Under the pieces are notes generated by a model. That model worked only from the letters and a program-made list of their open reading frames with translations. It did no database searches and was not told where the DNA came from. A stretch of DNA of 64,000 nt. Origin: Andrena cerasifolii (taxonomy: Eukaryota; Arthropoda; Insecta; Hymenoptera; Andrenidae). The translations under genes were made by a program, and so were the position numbers. Below, one piece after another: positions 35,701 to 47,632 of this stretch (position 1 is its first letter; every line of letters starts with the position of its first letter). The stretch covers positions 5,766,001-5,830,000 of the forward strand of contig NC_135123.1 in assembly GCF_050908995.1 (NCBI RefSeq), written 5' to 3'.

Positions 35701-35813
35701 CATGTAACCGTTACATGCCCGCAACTTCATTGGTTCCGAGCGCCCCCTTCCGCGCGAGCTTTGGAAAACGCGATGGACGCTCGCGCTCTCGGACCGCCCA
35801 TCGGGGCAACGCT

Positions 35814-38125
35814 GATGCAGACCGAGGGTAGCCTTACGAGCGTAGAAGTTCAATCGACAGTTTCGGGAGAGTAAAGGGCGGGGAATGCGGGCAAAAATGG
35901 AATGCTTTCTTTCCTCCCGTTCGTAATTTTCAGCTCGGTTCCCTCACGCGTCGTTTGATCGTCACGAGGCACCGTGTATCGCGCGCGCTTCAGCTTGGAG
36001 AAATTCGTCGAGATGCTACGTGCCGCGTGCACGCTCCTATTTACACGTTCCCACTGTTGTTTTACGGTACGTTTCGTTGCCAATATTCGTACGACGCCCC
36101 TAAATGTGTCTCGCCCAGGGTTTTCACCTGAACGCCGCCTCGTAATCCACCGTGCGGAAAAAGACCTCGCGCTACCTCGTAAAATTCGACCAAAGAGCTG
36201 TTCCCGCGGTATCTAAACGGGAGCCGCAACCTAGCGCGCGCCAAAACCCCTCCTCGCTTTCGTCGCGCTTTTTCCCGCGTTCTTTCCATTTTTCTAGATC
36301 CTAGATCCTCCATGCGATTAAAACGCGTAACTTATACAAATCATACGTGCTATTTTTTACAAACGTTCGACTGATTAATCCTCGAAATTTACGACTCGGG
36401 CGGAACCAGCGCCAGACACCCGTATAATCGCTAGAAAGGCGAGGAAGTGTGTTACTTTAAATTATAATGCGAATAACATCGTGTCTGGTACAGCATTAAT
36501 TTCCTGTCACGCCGAAACGGCCAACCATTACGGTCGCAATTTGTGGTTAAAATTCGCACGCAGCCTCGGCGTTCATCTTCGTTTTGCCATTGCCGCGGCT
36601 CGGTTTCGCGTTTTGCCTGTTGTTTGTAATAGCGGCGAGCACGGTTAAACCGCAGCGCGTTCGAGTGCCGTCGCTTCGAATAAACAGTAGCAGAGAGGGC
36701 GCGCAAAAATCCTCAAGCGAGCGAGGCAGGCGAATTATTACGCGCCGTTCTGCGAACTCTCCTCGGAAACATTCTAACGTCTCGCTAGCGCGGCCGTATC
36801 GGAGAGCCTCGCCGAGAGCTCGGAGTACATCGAAATTATCCGTGGCAAGTGGATACTTCCCTTCGAGCCTGCCGTAAAAATCTTTCGAAAGTCGCGAAAG
36901 AATAAAGCCCCGAATCTCTTGCGCGGGCGACTTCACACTCGGCCCCGAGTCCCTTACCGAGGAGAGCCCCGGGTAGACTGAAAATTTTCCCGTGGAAACT
37001 CGACGTTCGACTTCCATCCGGCCGGGCCGTAAAAATCTCCCGATCTAAATTCCGCGCGGCGAAGTTGTCTAAGTCCGCAGCTCGCCCCCCGTGAAATTCA
37101 TTAAATTACAGGGAATTCGTAGCGGGGGAAGGAAACCCGCTGACTCCCGCAGATTTTATATATCGCCCCGGCTCTTTCTCTTTCTCCGCTCGCCCCTTCC
37201 TTCGAGTACATATCGTTTCCACCGAGATTCCTCGCGTTGGAAACGATTAACTGGATTCCTTGGGATCGCCGCGCACGTAGCGCGGAAGTTGCAAGGACCT
37301 GCCGTATCTTTCTTTCCCCTCCGCGTCCGTTGAAAGCGGCGCCCTCGGTCCCGTTCACGCGGCCATCATCATCCTGCGGGCTAATTAATTCCCTCCCCCT
37401 CCTGGCTGGGTATCCTCGACGACGCCGGGACACCGTCGTTTATGTACGCCCTGGGCCGTCAAAGATGATGAAAACGTAAAGGCGTTATTAGGGCGATTTC
37501 ATGGGACGGCCGGGGTTATCCGGCGAGCACGGGGATTATGGTCACGGATATAGGATAATAAGGATCCGAGGAGGTAAAGACGAGAACTTGGACGCACGTG
37601 ACCGGAATCGCGGTCCGAAGAAAGCTCGAATTACTTTGACAAACTCTCGCCGGGCAATACCTACGTGCCCTAGCGCGTCCTACTCTTCACTCTCTGTCGC
37701 CTTCTTCATCCGCCGCGCTGGTGCGTCGGGCTCGTTGGAAATCAACGACTCCCTACGTGTCCTCGAGATGGTATTAATTTCTGTCGTTAGAGGAGTGTTT
37801 TCCGCCGTCGTCGCTCGCCCCGCTTCGAGGGATTCTCTGCTCCGACGAGTCTCTAGAGGCGTTCATCTGGGGCTTATTGGGGTTGCAGGACGAAATACGG
37901 GGCACGTCTAGTGGGGAGCCGTGAGTGTTGTGAGAAGTATCTTATGAACAGATTGTGGATATAGAGGATGTTTAAAAATATTTCTTAGTGAAATAATGGT
38001 ATAGCGCCTAACCGAGATATAGTGACTTAGGTGTAGAGTCCCTCAGCGGGGTCTTACCCGACACCCTGCTGGGTATGGGCCGCTAAACGTGCCCCCCTGC
38101 TACCTCTGGCAGGACTGTATTTATA
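35814..38125. other. Unique CpG-rich DNA, no gene recognised
   Basis: The longest frames (36547-37017 on the - strand, 37501-37911 on the + strand) are Arg/Pro/Ser-rich, overlap opposing frames and show no domain. No repeat ends. Probably intronic or intergenic host sequence. Confidence 0.4.
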
Positions 38126-39044
38126 GAAGACCAGGACAAAACCGGGGCCCTAACAGAAAATAAAACAGAAATTGAAGATACGGTTTATCATTATTGAAAG
38201 ATAAAATAAAAGATATTTATTAAAAGAATACAATATAAAAGTGAATAACAATGGAAACTGATGTGTCGTCTATCACGCCGTACATGCGACTGTTTGTTCG
38301 TCACGCTCCTCGCGAATCGCGATCACTATTTTTCTGGCAACCGTGGCACGCATCGCTCTACGCATTCTCTCTCTCTCACGCATTCTCTCCACCACACACT
38401 CTCTTTCCATCAACTGATCGCCTCGCCTCGGCGACGCAAATAATTGCGCTAAAACTCTCAAACACCACATTATTAAAAGACATCAATTAAGCTTTGCTAC
38501 TGGCTATTAAAAATTGTCTCTTATTAAATACAAATACATTTTAGTAAGGTATATGTACTGCATTAGAACAGTAGTGGAGAATTTATGAATCAATATAATA
38601 ACTAATCAAAGCTAGGTACCTACAAACAGTTGAATGTCAGACTGATTAGTAGATTGTTCTTATACCAAAAATAATGTTTATAATTATTATATTGTTTTGG
38701 TTTTCTTTTGAAAGATAATAGATTTTCGTTGAACCTGAAAATTCTGTTTTATTCCATTAGAAAATGAAACATTTCATTAAAAGGCAACTCTTATATCCTA
38801 GTAACAACTTACCCCAATGCGATCACAACTAGCCCCATAAAGGGGTAGGAAGTTCCACTTCGACCAGCCAGAAATAAATGACTTTCCATGAAAAACCTAT
38901 TACAATATATTAAATACAAGCTTAAAATCCTAAGATACAATAAATTCAACAAGAAATTAGTCAATACTGAAGAGAATAACAACATCATTTCCCAGTCATT
39001 TTCTGTTTTCTCGCAATCGAAATTTTTAGCCCCAGGGTCTTCCT
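38126..39044. mobile_element. Pogo-like element homologous to the core of 6764-8589
   Basis: Nearly the whole unit aligns with 7188-7608 plus 8337-8589 (gaccaggacaaaaccggggc, ttaagctttgctactggc, gctaggtacctacaaacag, gaaattagtcaa). The right end (TTTTTAGCCCCAGGGTCT, then TCCTTA) is a decayed form of the G-rich terminal repeat. The left (gaagaccaggacaaaacc after TA) is a weaker match. Unlike the 6764 copy it has no LTR, so it preserves that empty site. It carries a roughly 260-bp block (about 38190-38460) absent from the 6764 copy. Confidence 0.7.
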
Positions 39045-39046
39045 TA

Positions 39047-42000
39047 CCTTTTGTGATCCACGGCCACTCTGTATCCAATCAGCCGAATTGTTATCGAGGC
39101 CCCAAAGGAGACGCAGCCTCCACCATCCCAGCGACGAGGCAGAGGCAGGTTTCCGCGGAGGGAGAGGCCCTCCTTCTTCCTAACAATAAGTTGTAAGTCG
39201 CCAGACGAAACGCAGAAAGGTTAGAAGACTTACGAGGAATAGTAGTCGGCGCGCGAATAAAAGTAACTGGATTGAGAAAGGGGAACACTTCGAGCCTTCG
39301 AACTATCGCGCGGATGTAAACTTGCTATCGGCGGCAGACAGCCCAGCCAGGCGACGAGGCATGCTTCCCTCTGCTCTCTCCCTCTCGAGGAAGAAAAAGG
39401 CGCGCTGGGTAAGGGTGACAGAAGGCGCCGTAGTTTCTTCATTGTTTCGAGCAACTTTTCCCGCCGAAAAGTTGCTCGACGATGCAGCAACGAAGACGGT
39501 TCTTAAACGTTACATTGGTATGTACATATCCCGGAGGATTCGGGTCGCGCCGTTCCCACGAGGCAGCTTTTAATGCTACCACTGAGGGAATTATCGTCGA
39601 ACGTATCGCCACGGACGTGGACGATTCCCTCAGTCACGTATTCTCGACGAGGATCAGATTCTCTGCCGGCTGTGCTGGTCTTCTTTGCCACGAATAGACC
39701 TGATAAGATATTCCAGGCTTCCGCCGACTTTGCCTTCTTAGAGTGAATGCTGTCTGAGGCTTGTAGGTGTGTACTGTACCCTTTTGGAAAGGCTTTTGTG
39801 GTGATTCGATGTTTTTACTGGCACTGAAGCTTTCCTCCTGTTTCATCAGGGGTTTGATGATAGGCCGATATTGGCGAGTGTTTTCTGCTTGTTGTGTGGA
39901 TTTCAGAAGCAGCGAAGCCCTTCAGTGTTCTCAGATATATCCTACAGAATCTCTCAGATCCTTCTTCGGCTGTGCTGAATTAAAACTAACCGAGAGTGAC
40001 CGATTCCAGGGCAGATTATTTCTAATAATTATTCATGATGTGTTCCGTGTTTTTCCCTGTTTCTTCTCGAGTCGAGGGAAATGGAGTTCGATAATGTTCG
40101 AGGAGAGATCGATAGGCATTAAATCACTGACCTGCGAGATTACTGGCGGAACATTGTTCCACTTTCATTCTCGCTCGTATCTTTTTCTTAACGTAGACAC
40201 GCTTATGATTTACATTCTACCCGCTCGATCTCTCCCCCTCTGTTTTATGAGAAAGCAAGGAGGGTACTTCGTGTTCCTGGAACAGGGGTTCAACTTTCAT
40301 CCCAGGATTTCTCACGTGACGATGAGTTGATAACTGTACCTCGGAAAAAAATTGGTTCTTAAAACATTTCACGTGTTTCGCAGTCCGTCGACATGATAAA
40401 TCTGCCGAGCTAAAATCAATTATTGCCTATCAATAATTAAAATTACATAATCTTGTCTTTCATTCAGATAATTAAATAGGTACCTACGCTACTTTTCATT
40501 ACAGTTACCGCTCGAATCTCAAATCTAGCTGACTTTTAGCTACTTTTATTATAGTAGAATATGATGTGTAGATCCGTGGAAATGAAAACTGTGTAAAATT
40601 CAGGAATATTGGCGAAAAATTTACAGGATAGAATTCGTCTCGATTTACGTAGGTACATAGTGTGTATACATATATACGTGTTATTACGATAAATCTCATG
40701 AGCTCCGTGAAGGTCTATAATTTCATTCCCGACCTTTTGTTGCAACTTGCACCACCCCCATGCCACTGTTACCACCCCCTTCGTTTCCCCATTCTCCGTT
40801 AGTCGACTTACGACTTATCCCCAAATCCCATTTCTCCCTATTCAGCAGGAAACAGGAAAAGCTACAGTTCCGCAGACATTCACAGCCGGATGTACCATCA
40901 CAGGAAATAGACGAATAAAGTTTCAAAGCAAGATTCTGCTGACCCAACACTGAAGCGCCTCTTGCTGTCCAACTTGGACTAATTGTGATTCTTTAGCTGA
41001 CTGACAGAGATGCTAGAAAGTTGTCTCCTAAAAATAAGTCCGTCAGTTTTATAAGCTTTAATCAATGCCCACTTCAGTTGGGAAATCTATACTATTATAT
41101 AAAATTGAAGTTGCATACTTTGAAATGCGGTTTCTCTCAGTAAATATGAACTGTACGCATAAGTATGTTACATCACTTTGTTCGTCTTGGCGAGAGGAAG
41201 GTTATACCGTTTTTATTTTTTTGAAATACTGATTTTTAAATAATGGTAGTTCGGGACGCGACCGCTAGGCGGCGACCGGGCGAGCGCTTCTCGCTTGTAA
41301 AACAGCACCGCGGCGGGAATAAGTGGCCGAGGGCTCTCGAGTTTACTTAGTGCAGATTACGGATTACGAATCAGTCACTCTAATATTTTGGACTACAACT
41401 GGATACAATTGATAAAATTAGCAGGAGCTTCTAAAAAGCGATGTCAAGGTAAAGTAGAGGCTCGCCCACAGTACGCGATGACAAGTCTAAAGAATGGTTA
41501 AAAAAGAAGTTCGCTATCGACAGTGTGTCAGCGCGTGATTGCCAGCGGTGGCCGTTAATGGCACCAAGGAAACGAAGGTGTGGAATTAACCAAAGAACTT
41601 TTAGAATCGATGGACCTTTAAAACGAAGTTTGCGGTTATAACCCAAGTTCGCCAATAGAATTCCTGAGTTATGGCTTGTTCGCACACGCTAGAGCCTGCC
41701 TAGCGGTGAGAAGTAGGAGGAAAATGGGACGATGATCGGGGCTTTTCATCGTTTCGATTTCTCCTTCGCTATTTACACTCTACTCACCCCCTGGCTTCAA
41801 CGAATTTCTACAAAAACTTTCCCCAGTCGCTCTCAAAGTAATTACCCTGTTCCCCATCGATGCTATTAAAAAAAATTCTCAGAAACATCCTAGATACCAT
41901 CGAAAACGCGTGGCAAGTGTCTCGGCACCGTGGTCCAAAGGGCTAGCAGAGAATGGCACCTCTATCAAGCGGCGTAAATTGAAACGAATGGGAACTTATA

Positions 42001-43206
42001 TGCATCACGGCGGATTCCAGGCTGTTTTACTGCCAGCTCATTTCATTCCCGGCTGTCGGTAGTACGGTTTTATTGGTGTTACGGCGTTATGGTTTTCCGC
42101 CGTTATTGTCACTCGTTCTCTTAACCCGTAGCTTCACGGCGAACGAGGGGGAACGCGACGGGACAACCGTTGTCCGTCGAGCAGCGAGCTCCCCCACCCC
42201 CGGACCCACCCCCGTTTGCTTTTCACCCCGGCGGCGGCTGTGACTCTTTCCAGCAGTCCCTTGAAATTAAACCGAACTCCTTTCAGACTCCCGATGAGTT
42301 TTTTTACGCGCCGCCAAGGTACACTTCGCGCGTACTCCGCGTTATCCGGGATCCTTCGAAGACCGACTTCCTTTTACCTCCTTCCTTTTTCTGCGGTGGG
42401 AGGCGTTCTATTTTTAGGGGAGTCATATCTTTTCACCCTTCTCCTGCTCTGTTCCTGCGCGGTGGATGGGGCCGATCGCTGGAAGCTTGAGGGAATGTCG
42501 GAAATTTGCGAAGTAATGGAATATACTTCGCTGAAGAGGATGTGTGCTTAAGGGAGGAGTGGCTCAGGGGCGGTTTTCTTAAAATTCTGTTGGACCTGGA
42601 ATTATACGATATTGGATCATTTATGTCCGAAGAATTCCTGCTGGTATGCACGGCGCAATTAGTGGGGACCTTAAATGGTACTTTTAGCAGAAATTTCGTG
42701 CAGTACTCTTGACAGTGTTTTAGTGGAAATAAAATAATGAAGGTTTTTATTTAACAAATGGTTTCTTCGTATAATCGATTTTAAATCCGGCGAAGGGGTT
42801 GCAGGGCTTTGTAGAAAGTATTTGGAATTCGATCTCGATCTTACAATATCCAGAATAGGATCCCGTACGAGGGGTTGTAGACACCTTAAGGAGACGCGCT
42901 CGAAAGTGCCGTTTGAATTTAACTAGCAATATCGGGCGTATATTGGTGTCGTAGGGGCCCGTATCAAATACACGATAAATTTTTAGTACCCGATTATTCC
43001 GGGGTCGATTTGAGGGGGGCTATCCAATAAGTTTGCATTATTTATTTATTGCCCGAGTCCCGTGAAAAGCGATTTGTCGAGTATCTCGTAGACATAGTTC
43101 GTGGAAGGGACGGTATCTCAAGCAGCTCCGTTGCCACTTTTAATATGAAATTTCGAGGATGTAATTATTGAATAACCTTCTAACGTTTCCCGTGAAATGT
43201 TTCCAC
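39047..43206. other. Mostly unique DNA, one possible Helitron-like fragment
   Basis: I recognise no gene. The 187-codon frame at 39767-40330 (+ strand) has no known domain. Around 41087-41110 the text tctatactattatataaa resembles 5' ends of insect Helitrons, but I find no CTRR-type 3' end, so this is only a hint. Conspicuous inverted repeats are absent. Confidence 0.35.
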
Positions 43207-43208
43207 TA

Positions 43209-43817
43209 GGGCGGCTCTTATTTTCAACTTCTGAATTTTCTTCGCAGCAGTCCCAGAATAGTTCCAAATAATACAAAAAAATCTGTGTAACGATAAGGTA
43301 ACCCTGGGCCCTTGAACATTTAAATAATTATTTAACAGCTCACAAAGTTGATTTTATATAATATCCTCCAAGTTATTGGTTACATAAAAAAATATGTCAA
43401 ACAAAAGTTGTAGATCCAGACAAGGAACATTTTTTACGATCTATTACTTTTTCTCGTGCGACAAACGGTTTTCGAAAAAAGTCCGAAAAACTGAAAAAAA
43501 AAATTTTATTTTTCACATTTTTAAAATTTAAATCCTCGAACACTTTTTATTTATGAAGGCGAAAAAAATTGTAATTTTTATTTTCGAGGACTATTTTTTA
43601 AACATTTAAGGAGGGGGCATATACCGAGATATGCCAAAAAGATTGAATTTTTTTCCATATTTTCATTGTTCAGCTGTTAAAAAATTATTTAAATGTTTAA
43701 GGGCCCAGAGGCACTTTTCCCCGTTATCCGATCGGGCTCAAACTTTACACAGATTTTTTTGTATTACTTAGCACTATTCTGAAAAAAATTTCCACCAATT
43801 GTAAATAAGAGCCACCC
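43209..43817. mobile_element. TA-flanked MITE, 609 bp (GGGYGGCTCTTATTT ends)
   Basis: The ends GGGCGGCTCTTATTT and AAATAAGAGCCACCC are flanked by TA (43207-43208, 43818-43819). The inverted arms reach about 100 bases (the cagatttttttgtatta block near 43755 and its mirror at 43270). A second, right-truncated copy starts at 48872. Poly-A-rich interior, no ORF. Confidence 0.85.
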
Positions 43818-43819
43818 TA

Positions 43820-45171
43820 GTTTACACGTAACCTTCGTTCTTATAATAAATCGAGCACGAGTAAATAAGAAGAATCGTAATTGCCACGCTATTAAATGGT
43901 CCCAGAAAAGAAATTCTTCTCCAAGCGATAGCAGCGAAGACCTGGACAGGTTTCGCCGGGTGTATAGCGGTCCCTGGCGAGAGACGAGTAACAAGAAAGC
44001 TTTGATTCAGCGAGTATTGTTCGTTTCGCGACCGAGGATAGGTTTCCGATTGATAGAATTATTTTCCAATTATTTTTCCTCGCTCGATCGGCCCGCGGTG
44101 CATCGTCTCGCGAACAACGCCAGTGTGAATTCATTTTTGTCCCATAAAAGAAACGACCCCTTTGTATCCGCCTCCCTCCGTGAAAATATTCTCCTCCAAA
44201 TACCCTGGTCCAGACGGATCGCCTCTTCTCAATGCTTCAACGATGCTTCTGTGGCTCCTCCTGATCATTTCATACCTCTTGCTTCAATAATCAATGCAAA
44301 AGGTCCATATTCGTCGATCTTAAAACCTACTTCTCATTCTGGTGTTAGAGAGGAGAAAATTCCAAAGCGAAATCATACGATCACCATGGCACTAATCGTC
44401 GCGGAATTCTCCCGTTGGAAAGATCGCTGCACAATGAAAACCGGCAGGGAAATTCGCGATGCATGTCGTCTCCTTCGGTGCTCCGTCGCCGAGGACGCGT
44501 CCTCCGGTTATCGAGCTTGATGACATTAACGTGGCCTTCGCGACAGGGTCGACAGAAAACTGCAAAATTGGCAACTCGATGCAACCTGATGACATCAGCA
44601 GCGGTTCGTTGGTTCGTTCGGATATCGGAGTTAATGGGACAAAATATCATCCCTCTTCCCACAACCAGAACAGATAAAACGATACAGGGGTGGCTCGACG
44701 GAAGCGTACGGATGCGTCGAATCGGCAACTCTCACGAACGCGGAAGTACTTGATATTCGTGGCCGGTTCAATCACCGGCGGCTGATTGGATCGTACTTAT
44801 TAAATCGCGCTCGCCTGGCGATCGATAAGGTATCGTCGGTTATTTATTTGTTTGCCCCTTTCCAATTAAAGTTTCCGCATGCTCGCTGGAGCCTGTCGTC
44901 CGGGCACCCTTGCAGAAGGCATCCTGAGCACCGATAATCGCAATATTCCGAGCTCCATAGGAGCAGTCGGCCGGAGGCTTGAGGCACCGCGAGCTGTCAG
45001 TCGTAACTTTCCGCTTTCGTCGGTTCCGGTTGCACCAATGTCGCGTGCAACCGCAACCTTTTCCTTCGATCGTACTCGGCTGGTGGTATTGCTGCTTTAT
45101 CTACCGGGTGATTCGCAGTTGCCGCTGGATATTTCGGCGGGTGAATGTAAAACATTAGAGGGAAGAAGGTG
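43820..45171. other. Unique DNA, no gene recognised
   Basis: Frames at 43960-44520, 44415-44753 and 44879-45205 (+ strand) overlap long opposing frames and have no recognisable domain or splice-supported edges. No repeats seen. Confidence 0.4.
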
Positions 45172-45197
45172 CCGTAGACTGGGGGAACATTCGCAAG

Positions 45198-45481
45198 GCT
45201 TTTGAAACATTTTGTTATATACCGTAAACTGGGGTGACTTTGCCCACTTTTGAACTTAAAATAACTTTTTTAGCACTCCTAGTGCCTTAATTTTTTTTTT
45301 AAAAATACTATTATACGGTAGATGGCGTGTAGATCGCCAGCTTTTGAAACATTTTGTTACATACCGTAAACTGGGGTGACTTTGCCCACTTTTGAACTTG
45401 AAATAACTTTTTTAGCACTCCTAGTGCTTTAATTTTTTTTTTAAAAATACTATTATACGGTAGATGGAGTGTAGATTTAAA
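45198..45481. repeat. 142-bp tandem duplication spanning a transposon end
   Basis: Two direct copies (45198-45339 and 45340-45481) run from gcttttgaaacattttgtta through the CCGTAAACTGGGG terminal repeat to atacggtagatgg. They differ at only a few positions. The unit contains flanking DNA of the outer element, the TA target and the left end of the inner element. Confidence 0.85.
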
Positions 45482-46210
45482 TAGGTTTTTTTTTAAAAAA
45501 ATTCTTTACTTAAATGTAAAGAATTAAAATGCCAAAAACGTGGTGGGCAAAGTTACCCGCTCAGTTGGGGTGTCTTTGCCCACGTCAAATTTCTCAGTGA
45601 AAACATGCCTAAAACTTATTGAGTTATGATTGAGCAGTCGTTCTTATTCTAATGGATACATAAGACTAGTATTATCAAAACATATATTTAAAAAAAGCCG
45701 AAATGTCGTCGTTGAATGTATGTTTGTTTCTTCTTACTATTGGCTTCTCCTCCGACGCCGAAAGACATGTCTGTGCCCCCATTTTTCAACGAATAAACCC
45801 CTTGAACTAATTTTCGAGGGTTTTCTAATTTTTCGTCGGAATAATTTCGGTATGACCGACTTCCAAGCTTAGATTCATAAACTCTGAGCATCCCCTACAA
45901 AAAAATATCAAATATTTAACATTGTGTAACAATTTTGAACGAGATTATAAGGTTTATTTTCTCTCAACAGCACAAAGTTCGGAGATTACAAAATTCAACT
46001 TGGAAAAAAAATTTTGTTCGTGTAATTTTTTACTCTGCCTGAAAAATTACCATATGCTTGAATTCGCTATTGTTTTTTTCATTTAACCTTGGAGAAATTA
46101 TTGCTATCGATTACAAAACGCCATATGTTCCAATTACTTCACAATAAAATAAAGTTTTTCCGAAAAGTGGGCAATGTCACCCCGGCGGGCAAAGTCACCC
46201 CAGTTTACAG
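45222..46210. mobile_element. Nested pogo-like element (CCGTAAACTGGGGTGAC ends)
   Basis: The ends CCGTAAACTGGGGTGACTTT and AAAGTCACCCCAGTTTACAG are flanked by TA (45220-45221, 46211-46212). The text ggggtgtctttgcccac (45567) and gggcaatgtcaccccgg (46170) repeats the terminal motif internally. The interior is AT-rich with short frames only. It lies wholly inside 45172-46777. Confidence 0.82.
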
Positions 46211-46779
46211 TAATTTAAAAATGAACATGTTCACATTTGCTTTAGGTATCCTATCATAACATTGCATCTTTTGTGATTGTACTACAAGTGTCAAAACGCA
46301 TAAAATTTTTGTCCTGTTGAAAAAAGGAAAACTACTTTTTCGGTCCTAATCGTGTCTTGGTTAATTAAATAAATAACACTTCGTTTATATGAACTTAGGT
46401 TTTCTATAATTAAATGAAATAGATTCGTTTTGGAAAAAGATATCGCGACGGTTGTCTTTACTACAGGTTCAAAACCAGGACTGACTGTGTATCGGTTTCG
46501 TCGACGACCACAACAGTCCGGAGCATCCAAAAAAAAAATAATAATAAGGAAACCAAGCTACGCCTTGGCCCGCGCGTCGATCCACGGACTGCTCTCTAGG
46601 AGAATACATAGTTTTAAATATATACATTTCCAATATGTCCTTTTCCTTCTTTAATACATGTTAAAAACGTTACTGTACCGGGGTAACATTGGCACATCAT
46701 ACGATGGCTTGTAAAACAATGTAATCCCGGCGAATGCCAATGTTACCCCGTGCTGCCAATGTTCCCCCAGTTTACGGTA

Positions 46780-47632
46780 TTTATTATACAAACAAATTTA
46801 AAAAATAAAAAGGTATTTGTTAAATAAATAAAAAATACTGGGTCCTACTATTTCCTTCAATTCAACTTCAATTCACATCTATTACGTATCGCGTTCACTA
46901 GATAGAAATCCCTATAGGTAATTTCTCGACGGTATCGCCGGTTTCATGAAACTTCGGTCAATTTTTTTCCTCGGCGTCCGGAGTGTGGGATATATTTCGC
47001 GGTAACGGAGCACCCTATATTCGAGGGAGCGTGTATCGAAGGCGAACGATCTCTCGAGTGGCCGCGGTCGAGTTTCGCAAAGCGGCGCTCTTCGGGGTTG
47101 ATCGCTGATATCGGTTGACTGATTGACCGACTCTGAAGCAGGTGGCCAGCCAAAGTGGAAATCGGGAAATGAAGAAAACCCGCGGTTCTGCGGCCAATTT
47201 CAACAGCTACAGCGACCGCTAATTTAGTTACGGAGATACTCGAGGTGCGCGGAACGAGTTCCTTCGGTTCTGTTCTCTTTCCTGCTGGTTCCACCGAAAA
47301 ACCACCCTTCCGCGGATAAGTCAGGGCTGCCGCAGCACCCCGGCACGTTCCACAGTCGTCCTTTTTTTTTTTCTATTACGCGACATTTACCCCGGGAAAA
47401 TAATGCCCCTGCACATTTCACTCGCGTTATCTGCTCGCCGGCTCGCTTTCCATGCTCGTTCGCTGGCTCGTCGCTGGCTTGCGAGCTGGAACTCCACCAA
47501 GCAAGCACTCTGCCGTCGTCATTATCTGACGTGCTCCTTGCAAATCAGGACTCTTGACGAGCTCCCCTGGAAAACCTGTCGCGGTACATTTAGTGAGGAT
47601 TCAAAATTCGTAGCGAGGGACAATTAATATCA
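46780..47632. other. Unique DNA, no gene recognised
   Basis: The minus frame 46944-47294 and others are compositional. No repeat ends seen. Confidence 0.4.

Larger units (their letters stand above)
34501..35813. repeat. Inverted-repeat unit with GC-rich 106-bp arms
   Basis: 34501-34606 (agcgttgccccggtgggcgg ... gggcatgtaacgg) is repeated inverted at 35708-35813 with about six mismatches in 106 bases. The enclosed 1.1 kb holds a hAT element with two smaller MITEs and a retrotransposon-like tail. I see no exact flanking duplication, so this may be a foldback transposon or a host inverted duplication. Confidence 0.7.
45172..46777. mobile_element. Pogo-like element (CCGTARACTGGGGGAACATT ends)
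   Basis: The left end CCGTAGACTGGGGGAACATT is matched inverted by AATGTTCCCCCAGTTTACGG on the right. TA follows the right end (46778-46779); the left is preceded by TG, probably a mutated TA. A subterminal pair (ccggggtaacattggca at 46678 and tgccaatgttaccccg at 46735) repeats the terminal theme. Nearly all the interior is a second element of the same style (45222-46210). No transposase frame. Confidence 0.75.

Noticed and set aside
39767..40330. 187-codon open frame on the + strand, the longest here
   Set aside because: No recognisable domain, mixed composition and no supported splice or promoter context. Frames of this length occur by chance in 64 kb read in six frames.
41087..41330. Helitron based on tctatactattatataaa
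   Set aside because: No 3' hairpin with a CTRR end could be located, so it is mentioned only as a hint in the unassigned block.
43960..44520. 186-codon open frame on the + strand
   Set aside because: It overlaps long frames on both strands and shows no motif. Treated as chance.
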